This document shows, one piece after another, positions 58,341 to 64,000 of a stretch of DNA of 64,000 nucleotides (position 1 is its first letter; each line of letters starts with the position of its first letter). The notes below the pieces were generated by a model. The model was not told the DNA's origin. It saw only the letters and a program-made list of their open reading frames with translations, and did not search any database. The translations under genes and the position numbers were made by a program. Where the stretch lies: assembly GCF_001724605.1 (NCBI RefSeq), contig NZ_MEEX01000019.1, positions 35,608 through 99,607 on the forward strand. Reading direction: 5' to 3'. Source of the stretch: Phenylobacterium sp. SCN 70-31. GTDB taxonomy: Bacteria > Pseudomonadota > Alphaproteobacteria > Caulobacterales > Caulobacteraceae.

Positions 58341-59671
58341 AGCAGCCCGGTCATCGCGGCGATGTCCAGCAGGTAGAGGTAGCGGTAGTCGCAGGCCAGC
58401 GAGATCACGAAGAAGCTGGCGGTGAACGCCAGCGCGCCGCCCATGAACGCCGCCATCGCCCAGTCCGCGGGCGTCCGCCGGATGAGAACGAGCAATCCCA
58501 CGGCCAGAGCGATGACCGCATAGGTGATGTGCGAATAGGCCGGGGTGTCCAGGAACCACGTCACATAATTGTAGAGCCGGGTGTCGCCCACGGCCCGCCG
58601 GGGCGGCATCCGAAGGTCGTTCAGCGCGAAATCCGGGCCGGCGACGCCGACGTGCACCGGCAGGCAACGGTCGATGACCGGCGTCGCGAACACCCATCGG
58701 AAGGCGTCGGCGCGGGTGGCGAGATAGACGGCCGGCTCGCGGACGATCAGGTCCAGCCACTCGGCCCGGATCACCGCATCCGGCGCCTGTCCCAGGCGCG
58801 CCCCGAACGCCCGGTCGGCCATCAGCGTATCGACCCGCTCCGGCGAGTAGAGGTCACGCGCCCGCGCCCGCACCAGATCGTCGAGGGTGGGATCGAAGGC
58901 GTCCAGGTGGGACAACGGCAACGGCTCTCGCGCGGCGGCGCCGATGATGTCGTACACCTGCACGATCCGCACGCCCTTGGCGCCGGCGGAATCCGGCCGC
59001 GCGCCGACGCCCTGGGGCTGGGCGATCACGCTGAGCACGAAGCTCGCGAAGGCGACCGTCGCCACCCACAGCGCCCCGGCCGCCAGCGCCCGACCACGCC
59101 CCGCCGACCACCCCACCGCGACGATCGCGGCCCCGGCCGCCAGCGCGAGCACAAGGCCGTTCTGGCGCAGAAGGCCCGCCAGGGCGAAGAGGGCCGCCGC
59201 CGCGACGAACAGGGCCAGCCGCACCAGCACCGGACGCGCCTGCAGCGCGAAGGCGAGCACCACGAAGCCCGCCACGGCGCACTCGGCGAACCAGACGTCC
59301 TTCCAGACGATGCCGGGGTAGATCAGCGCCTGGGGCAGGAAAATGAGGCCCGCCGCCGCGACGGGGGCCAGCCAGGATGTCCGGCGATGCAGGCCCGCCA
59401 TCGCCGCCCAGGCGGCGAACAGGAGCGCGGCGCCGACGCCCATCGCCACGGCCGTCCCGCGATGCAGGCGGTCGGCGAGACCCAGCAGCCAGCCGAAGAC
59501 CGCCGGGTTCCAGGTTTCCCGGACACCGAGGCGGCCCTCCCGGAGGGCCAGCACCGAATCGACCGACAGATGGCCCGGCAGGTTGAGCCGCATCACCATC
59601 GCATAGGCCGCAACCAGCACGAGCCACAGCGCCCAGCGCGCGCCGCCGCCAGCCGGCGTCCAGGCGTTCAC
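58250..59671 (-). CDS. Polytopic membrane protein, GT39/ArnT-like glycosyltransferase candidate
   Basis: Integral membrane protein of 473 residues with ten or more hydrophobic helices (ALWLVLVAAYAMVMRLNL, LALFVVAAAALFALAGLL, YAVIALAVGLLVLIRR). Soluble-loop motifs LPGHLSVDSVLALREGR near residue 30 and YPGIVWKDVWFAECAVAG near 115 resemble the first periplasmic loops of polyprenyl-phosphate-sugar-dependent glycosyltransferases (GT39/ArnT/DUF6020 types), where an acidic residue in that position is catalytic. The start is GTG at 59671, overlapping the EmrE-like stop (GTGA). Next to a GT2 polyprenyl-phosphate sugar synthase and a small flippase-like protein, it could transfer a sugar at the periplasmic face. 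Assignment is by context. Confidence 0.65.
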   Translation of the reverse strand: MNAWTPAGGGARWALWLVLVAAYAMVMRLNLPGHLSVDSVLALREGRLGVRETWNPAVFGWLLGLADRLHRGTAVAMGVGAALLFAAWAAMAGLHRRTSWLAPVAAAGLIFLPQALIYPGIVWKDVWFAECAVAGFVVLAFALQARPVLVRLALFVAAAALFALAGLLRQNGLVLALAAGAAIVAVGWSAGRGRALAAGALWVATVAFASFVLSVIAQPQGVGARPDSAGAKGVRIVQVYDIIGAAAREPLPLSHLDAFDPTLDDLVRARARDLYSPERVDTLMADRAFGARLGQAPDAVIRAEWLDLIVREPAVYLATRADAFRWVFATPVIDRCLPVHVGVAGPDFALNDLRMPPRRAVGDTRLYNYVTWFLDTPAYSHITYAVIALAVGLLVLIRRTPADWAMAAFMGGALAFTASFFVISLACDYRYLYLLDIAAMTGLLYVAMAPPWSKRDSQARAVSGRGRRASMKR

Positions 59672-60024
59672 GCGGGACGCACCACGAGGAACAGGCCCGC
59701 GATCATCAGGCTGTAGCCCGCCACCATGCTCCACGTGAACTGCTCCTTGAACACCAGCCAGGCGGCCAGCGGAACCAGGCACGTTCCCGTGAGCGAGAAG
59801 GCGTAGGCGAGCGAGAGCGGCACCCGCGTCAGGATGTAGAACCAGAGCAGCGCGGTCAGGCCGTACCAGGCGAAGGCGCCCAGGAGCGGACCGTTCTGGA
59901 GAATACGCAGCACAAGCGGGCCTTCCAGCCGCGCGTTGAGGACCGCACCCCACTTGAACAGCATCTGGCCCAGCGGCATCGCCAGGGCCAGGGTGGCGCA
60001 CAGCGCCATGTCCTTGGGGCTCAC
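59668..60024 (-). CDS. EmrE/ArnE-like small membrane transporter (EamA superfamily half)
   Basis: Four-helix membrane protein of 118 residues. Helices: MALCATLALAMPLGQMLFKW, LLGAFAWYGLTALLWFYIL, PLSLAYAFSLTGTCLVPLAA and MVAGYSLMIAGLFLVV. The AFSLTGTCLVPLAAWLVFKE block is typical of the EamA/SMR superfamily, and pairs of this size (ArnE/ArnF type) flip polyprenyl-phosphate sugars. It lies between a GT2 that would make such a carrier-linked sugar and a GT39-like membrane protein, with four-base overlaps on both sides, so flipping the GT2 product is the simplest role. Drug export is the alternative. Confidence 0.8.
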   Translation of the reverse strand: MSPKDMALCATLALAMPLGQMLFKWGAVLNARLEGPLVLRILQNGPLLGAFAWYGLTALLWFYILTRVPLSLAYAFSLTGTCLVPLAAWLVFKEQFTWSMVAGYSLMIAGLFLVVRPA

Positions 60025-61037
60025 GGCGCGCCTTCCTCTGATTCCAGCTCCTTGAGCACGTTCAGATACGGGTGAATCGGACGGCTGGGCACGTTCAGCA
60101 CATCGAAGTTCATGGCCTGAAGCAGGAACTGCACGCCGAGGATCACCGGCAGGGCGGCCAGCATGACGACGCCGGCCGAAGCCGCCTGCTCAGGCGCCCG
60201 GGTGGCCAGATAGCTCAGGGCGTAGCCAACGCCGAACAGCAGGAAGAACAGGCCGAACACCAGCTCCAGGCTGGCGGCGTTGAAGTCGCGGACGAAGTAC
60301 TGACCCATGACCCGCTGGGCGAAATTGCGCAGGTGCTTCAGCGCAAAGGGTCCGACGATCTGGCCGATGCGGATGTTCGAGACTTCGTCGGCGTAGCGCG
60401 CGGGCATCGGAACGTCGCGCACCACCGCCCGCAGCGTTCCGAGATGGTAGAGCAGGTCGGTCTCGAAGAAGAAGCGCCGGGATATCCGCTTCTCCATCAC
60501 CAGCCCCGCTACGTTCGCCTCGATGGCCGTGTAGCCGTTCGTGGGGTCGAAGATGTTCCAGTAGCCGGTCGAGAGCTTGGCCGCGAAGCTCAGCATCGCG
60601 TTTCCCAGCACGCGGATCGTCGGCATGCTGGTCAGGTGGCTGATCGAGGTGAAACGGTTGCCCTTGGCGTAGTCGGCCTCGCCCAGCAGGATCGGCGCGA
60701 CGAGCTGGGCGGCGTAGGACAGATCCATCTGGTCGTCGCCATCGACCTTGACCATCACGCGCGCGCCCCGACGCGCGGCCTCTGCGTATCCCGCCAGCAT
60801 GGCGCCGCCGACCCCCTGATTCTTCGGCAGCCGCAGGACCACCACGCGCGGGTCGGTGTTCTCGGCCTCGATGAAGTCGCCCGAGCCGTCCGGACAGGCG
60901 TCGTCGACACAGACGATTCCCTCGAACCAGGCCGGCGTCCTGGCGATGACGCGAAGGATATGCCCCCGCACCTTGTAGCAGGGCACGACCAGCCAGACGC
61001 CCGCGCCCTCCAGCGAAACGGTCGGGATTCCGTTCAT
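60021..61037 (-). CDS. GT2 family glycosyltransferase, polyprenyl-phosphate sugar synthase-like
   Basis: Membrane-bound GT2 enzyme of 338 residues. The nucleotide-binding start is GVWLVVPCYKVRGHILRVIA near residue 13, IVCVDDACPDGSGDF near 41, LPKNQGVGGAMLAGYAEAAR near 68 and the DxD is VMVKVDGDDQMDLSYAAQL near 92. Two C-terminal membrane helices (ELVFGLFFLLFGVGYALSYL, VVMLAALPVILGVQFLLQAM) anchor it, as in dolichol-/undecaprenyl-phosphate mannose or glucose synthases. Start ATG 61037 gives MNGIPTVSLEG; a longer frame is low-complexity. First of a three-gene set with the EmrE-like and GT39-like proteins. Confidence 0.88.
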   Translation of the reverse strand: MNGIPTVSLEGAGVWLVVPCYKVRGHILRVIARTPAWFEGIVCVDDACPDGSGDFIEAENTDPRVVVLRLPKNQGVGGAMLAGYAEAARRGARVMVKVDGDDQMDLSYAAQLVAPILLGEADYAKGNRFTSISHLTSMPTIRVLGNAMLSFAAKLSTGYWNIFDPTNGYTAIEANVAGLVMEKRISRRFFFETDLLYHLGTLRAVVRDVPMPARYADEVSNIRIGQIVGPFALKHLRNFAQRVMGQYFVRDFNAASLELVFGLFFLLFGVGYALSYLATRAPEQAASAGVVMLAALPVILGVQFLLQAMNFDVLNVPSRPIHPYLNVLKELESEEGAP

Positions 61038-61187
61038 GTCACGGGCGATCCGGTCAGGGGCCGGTCTTGCAGGGGTTTGGGCCACGCGCCCGGCTAACAC
61101 GCCCGTCGCGTCGTGGCAAAACGCCCTCGGCCGCCTGCCGAACCGGGGCCATCCTTGCGCCCGAATCCCGCGGCTGATACCTCGCCT

Positions 61188-61251
61188 GCCTTCTGTGGTG
61201 TCCGCCTTCCGTCGGGCCACCCTTCTGCCGGACCCGCCTTCTGTCGAGAGA
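61188..61251 (+). repeat. Four tandem imperfect 16-bp repeats directly upstream of wzm
   Basis: Units: GCCTTCTGTGGTGTCC (61188), GCCTTCCGTCGGGCCA (61204), CCCTTCTGCCGGACCC (61220) and GCCTTCTGTCGAGAGA (61236). They are in phase, end four bases before the wzm ATG at 61256 and the last unit supplies the GAGAGAGG ribosome binding site. The rest of the gap (61038-61187) shows nothing I can identify. A role in regulation or slipped-strand variation of O-antigen export is inference. Confidence 0.75.
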
Positions 61252-61255
61252 GGCC

Positions 61256-62089
61256 ATGCAAACCGCCACCCACATGCTGCGGACGGGGCAGCGCGGCGCG
61301 CTGTTCCAGCTTCAGATGGCGCAGCGGGATCTGCGGAACTCGTTCGGGCGGATCGGGCTGGCCTGGTCGCTCGCCACGCACGACGTGAAGTCCCGCTATC
61401 GCGGATCGGTCCTCGGCCCGTTCTGGATCACGCTCTCGATGGGGCTGATGGTGCTGGGCATCGGCATCCTGTACGCGAGCCTCTTCAACATCCCGCTGGC
61501 GCAGTTCCTGCCCTATGTGGCGCTCGGCATCGTCTTCTTCGGGGTCATGACCGGCGTCATCAACGAAGGGTGCGAGGCCTTCGTGCTGGCGTCGGGGATC
61601 CTCTCCCAGACCAACCTGCCGATGCTGACCTTCGTCTGGCGCACGGTCTTTCGGAACCTGATCAACCTCGCCCACCACATGGTCATCGTCGTGGCGATGC
61701 TCACCCTCTACGGCTACTGGGGAAAGGCCGACATCCCTCTCGCCATTCTGGGCGTCCTGCTGATGCTGATGAACGTGAGCTGGGCGTCACTGCTCGCGGG
61801 GATCGCGTCGGCGCGCTACCGCGACGTCCCCCAGATCGTGGTCTCGATCATGCAGTTCGCGATCTTCATGACCCCGGTGTTCTGGCTGCCCGACCGCTTC
61901 GGCAAGCACCAGGTCTTCCTCGACTACAATCCGTTCTACCACCTCCTCCACGCCGTCCGCGGACCGATGCTGGGACAGCCGGTGTCGGGCCTGACCTACA
62001 CCGTGCTGATCGCGATGGCGCTGGTCGGCTGGACCCTGGCCTTCCTCATCTTCGCCCGCACGCGCCGGCGGCTGGTGCACTACCTATGA
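61256..62089 (+). CDS. wzm: O-antigen/polysaccharide ABC transporter permease Wzm
   Basis: ABC-2 type permease of 277 residues with six membrane helices. A cytosolic N-terminal amphipathic stretch contains the family block SRYRGSVLGPFWITLSMGLM near residues 45-64 (the RyrrsxLGpxW motif of Wzm/TagG/KpsM). Later VPQIVVSIMQFAIFMTPVFW near 199 and NPFYHLLHAVRGPMLGQP near 224 are also family hallmarks. It would export an undecaprenyl-diphosphate-linked glycan across the inner membrane with the ATPase encoded immediately downstream; their coding regions overlap (ATGA at 62086). ATG 61256 with GAGAGAGG upstream. Confidence 0.93.
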   Translation: MQTATHMLRTGQRGALFQLQMAQRDLRNSFGRIGLAWSLATHDVKSRYRGSVLGPFWITLSMGLMVLGIGILYASLFNIPLAQFLPYVALGIVFFGVMTGVINEGCEAFVLASGILSQTNLPMLTFVWRTVFRNLINLAHHMVIVVAMLTLYGYWGKADIPLAILGVLLMLMNVSWASLLAGIASARYRDVPQIVVSIMQFAIFMTPVFWLPDRFGKHQVFLDYNPFYHLLHAVRGPMLGQPVSGLTYTVLIAMALVGWTLAFLIFARTRRRLVHYL

Positions 62090-62832
62090 CCGGCGCCTCG
62101 ATCACCTGCACCGACCTGACGATCCGATTTCCCGTCTACGGGGCCGACGCCAAGTCCCTGAAGAAGGCCCTGGCGCGCGCGGTGAACGTGGGAGGCGTCC
62201 TGGGCCGCCATGCCGGCGTCACCGATGTCACGGCGCTCAGCAACGTCAACCTCAGGCTCGGGGCCGGGGACCGCCTGGGCCTCATCGGGCACAACGGGTC
62301 GGGCAAGACCACGCTGCTGCGCGCCCTGTCGGGGGCCTACGAGCCGGACGAAGGCACGATCGAGGTTCAGGGGCGGATCGCCTCGCTTCTCGACCTCGGC
62401 CTGGGGATAGATCCCTCGGCCACCGGCTATGACAACATCCGCCTGCGCGGTCGCATCGCGGGCCTGTCCTCGCGCGAGATCGACGAGCGTATGGACGAGA
62501 TCGCCGACTTCACGGGCCTGGGGCCGTTCCTGGCGATGCCGGTGAAGACCTATTCGGCCGGCATGCAGGGCCGCCTGGCCTTCGCCGCCGCGACGGCGGT
62601 CGAGTGCGACGTCCTGCTGATGGACGAGTGGATCGCCGTGGGCGACGCCGACTTCCAGAAAGTGGCGCACAAGCGCCTGCTGAAGCTGGTCGAACGCGCC
62701 GGCATCCTGGTGCTGGCCACGCACGAAGCGCCGCTGCTCAAGCTGTACTGCAACAAGGTGATGAAACTCGAGGGCGGCGTCGCCTCCGAGGTGGTGGACA
62801 TCCGCAGGCTGGACGAGCTTCTGAAGACCTAA
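62086..62832 (+). CDS. wzt: O-antigen/polysaccharide ABC transporter ATPase Wzt
   Basis: ATPase subunit of 248 residues. N-terminal ITCTDLTIRFPVYGADAKSL is the Wzt/TagH-type extension, Walker A is GHNGSGKTTLLRALSG near residue 67, the signature region YSAGMQGRLAFA near 155 (degenerate, with YSAGM as in Wzt), Walker B DVLLMDEWIAVGDADFQ near 178 and the switch histidine in LATHEAPLL. It is short and lacks the C-terminal carbohydrate-binding domain of E. coli O9a Wzt, so chain-terminator recognition would not be needed. Stop overlaps by four bases with the convergent glycosyltransferase. Confidence 0.93.
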   Translation: MTGASITCTDLTIRFPVYGADAKSLKKALARAVNVGGVLGRHAGVTDVTALSNVNLRLGAGDRLGLIGHNGSGKTTLLRALSGAYEPDEGTIEVQGRIASLLDLGLGIDPSATGYDNIRLRGRIAGLSSREIDERMDEIADFTGLGPFLAMPVKTYSAGMQGRLAFAAATAVECDVLLMDEWIAVGDADFQKVAHKRLLKLVERAGILVLATHEAPLLKLYCNKVMKLEGGVASEVVDIRRLDELLKT

Positions 62833-64000
62833 CCCGCCGCCAGCCAGTCGAGCAGGCCGTACTTGGACATCCAAGCCAGTCCCAGCTCGACGGCCCGGCG
62901 GTGCGCCGTCGGAAACGTCAGCAGCACGTCCCGCACCGTGGCGCCGCCCCGTACGGCGATGACTTCGAAAGCCTGGGCGCAGGTCTCGGGCGGCGCGCGA
63001 AAGCCGGAAAAGGCCGTGTCCAGCCCGGCCAGTTCGCGGACCTGATCCGCCGTCGCGCCGCGTGCGGGCGCCAGCCAGGTGTCGAGCGTCAGCGCCGTGT
63101 TGGCGAAACCGGCGAAGTCCCGGAACGGATCGCCCTTCACGGGGTCCGAGGCCGGACGCGCCAAGGGATCGACGCCGGCGGCGCGCACGGCGGCCAGTTC
63201 GTCGGTGAGCGCCCGGATCTGACGCGCCACGATCGGCCAGTCCAACGTTTCGGCCACCCGAGCCCGCCCCGCCGCGCCCATCCGTCGGCGCAGATCCCGC
63301 GAAGCCGCCAGCGCCGCCAGGGCCTCGGCCGCCTTCCCGACATGCACCGCCGTATGCTGGGCCACCGCGCCCACATAGGCCTGATAGGAGGACTGCTCGA
63401 CGGTGTGCCGCTCGACAAGATGCGCGCCTACGCCCCCGCCGGCCGGCCCCCCCTGGGTGGGAACCAGGACGCCCTCGATCCCGTCGCGCACGGTCGAGCG
63501 GTAGCCGTCCCAGTCGCTGACCACGACCGGCAGGCCCGCGGCCATCGCCTCGACCGGCGTGATGCCGAAGGTCTCCTGGATATTGTCGACCAGCGACAGG
63601 AAGATGTCGGCGGCGGCCCACAGGTCTTCCAGGCGCGCGCGGTCGTTGCCGTCGACGAAGCGCACCTCGACGTCGGGGGCGTGCCGGCGCGCGGCCTGCT
63701 CGTAGAGCTCCCGGTCTTGCTCGCCGGGAAACCAGCCGGCCAGGGCGAAGGTGATTCGCCGGCCAGCCGACGCCTGCGCGATCTGCACCGCCTTGAACAT
63801 CGGCTGCGGAAAGGCCTTCTCGAAGTAGGACAGCCGCCCCACCCACAGAACCAGCACGTCGTCTTCGGCCACGCCGAGCCCGTCGCGGCCCCGCGCCCGC
63901 GCCTCGGGCCGGTCCGCCAGCTCGGCGAAACCGCCCGCATCGACGCCCAGGGGAATCACCGGCAGCCGCGGCCGCGGCGGCGGCGCGCCGCCGGTTCGCG
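62829..64000 (-). CDS. GT4-family glycosyltransferase, 5' end beyond the right edge
   Basis: Only the C-terminal part, about 390 residues, is in the window: the frame stays open to the last base and upstream residues PRLPVIPLGVDAGGF match the inter-domain VIPxGVD of GT4 enzymes, so the N-terminal Rossmann domain lies off the edge. Visible donor-domain blocks: LVLWVGRLSYFEKAFPQPMF near the start, FALAGWFPGEQDRELYEQAA, LWAAADIFLSLVDNIQETFG and ITPVEAMAAGLPVVVSDWDG, the EX7E nucleotide-sugar site. A GTG at 63959 would be a false start. A C-terminal extension of about 150 residues follows the GT domain. Convergent with wzt; donor and acceptor unknown. Confidence 0.85.
   Translation of the reverse strand, partial: RTGGAPPPRPRLPVIPLGVDAGGFAELADRPEARARGRDGLGVAEDDVLVLWVGRLSYFEKAFPQPMFKAVQIAQASAGRRITFALAGWFPGEQDRELYEQAARRHAPDVEVRFVDGNDRARLEDLWAAADIFLSLVDNIQETFGITPVEAMAAGLPVVVSDWDGYRSTVRDGIEGVLVPTQGGPAGGGVGAHLVERHTVEQSSYQAYVGAVAQHTAVHVGKAAEALAALAASRDLRRRMGAAGRARVAETLDWPIVARQIRALTDELAAVRAAGVDPLARPASDPVKGDPFRDFAGFANTALTLDTWLAPARGATADQVRELAGLDTAFSGFRAPPETCAQAFEVIAVRGGATVRDVLLTFPTAHRRAVELGLAWMSKYGLLDWLAAG

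Noticed and set aside
61188-61251. Possible CRISPR array
   Set aside because: Repeats are contiguous 16-mers without spacers and there are no cas genes.
62829-63959. A complete 376-residue glycosyltransferase starting at GTG 63959
   Set aside because: The frame continues open to the window edge with GT4-like residues PRLP before VIPLGVD, and a GT4 enzyme without its N-terminal domain would be non-functional; the gene is cut by the window instead.

Overview
The window is about 70% G+C, densely coded on both strands, and many genes overlap by 1-4 bases at ATGA, GTGA or TTGA junctions. Gene content (an RTX protein with its own type I secretion pair beside O-polysaccharide genes, HisKA_2 kinase, SemiSWEET, GT41 glycosyltransferase, MoxR/DUF58 operon) and codon use point to a chromosome of an alphaproteobacterium of the Caulobacterales, most like Phenylobacterium or Caulobacter. 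This is inference from families, not a database match. I see no rRNA, tRNA, CRISPR array, insertion sequence or prophage.

Left third (1-23117), mostly housekeeping and catabolism: end of a folate pair (pabC, pabB); a crotonase; a dipeptide epimerase; a membrane protein; a six-gene minus-strand MoxR operon (DUF4129, DUF4350, MoxR ATPase, DUF58, SpoIIM-like, RDD; 10512 to 4478); an adenine deaminase; a GNAT acetyltransferase; a two-gene exported module of unknown function (beta-helix protein plus a protein with two CxxCH haem motifs); an old-yellow-enzyme family oxidoreductase; a tiny membrane protein; then a minus-strand run of methyltransferase, glcF, glcE, glcD, PhyH dioxygenase, crotonase and a YghU-type glutathione transferase.

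Middle (23338-34359): nudC, then a plus-strand late lipid A/Kdo operon (MsbA-like exporter, DUF374 acyltransferase, His-rich zinc exporter, waaA, lpxK), an ACAD10-type kinase, an SRPBCC protein, purD, a soluble HisKA_2 kinase and a SemiSWEET. A compact inverted-repeat element lies between SRPBCC and purD.

Right half (34445-64000) is a cell-surface island. A TPR-OGT (GT41) faces a seven-gene operon that should make a CDP-linked, C-methylated 6-deoxy sugar with two acyltransferases (rfbF, rfbG, C-methyltransferase, 3,5-epimerase, acyltransferase, reductase, acetyltransferase). Next come a sulfotransferase, an M23 peptidase, and a cysteine-free RTX protein with a strong terminator and its ABC/membrane-fusion export pair, the same type of arrangement as the Caulobacter S-layer locus. 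Then come a DUF6270 protein and a minus-strand operon of four genes, three of which carry copies of one roughly 37-residue repeat (FDxxYY..PDV..GxxPLxHY..G..EGR); two of these are tandem paralogous glycosyltransferases with an unusual C-x9-10-C-x2-C motif. The window closes with a second sulfotransferase, a methyltransferase, a lipid-linked sugar set (GT2, EmrE-like, GT39-like) and an O-antigen ABC exporter (wzm, wzt) preceded by four 16-bp tandem repeats, and an incomplete GT4 gene at the right edge.

The best candidates for something undescribed are the repeat-module proteins at 50536-56415, the beta-helix/dihaem pair at 12190-14443 and the branched-sugar operon at 36732-42245.
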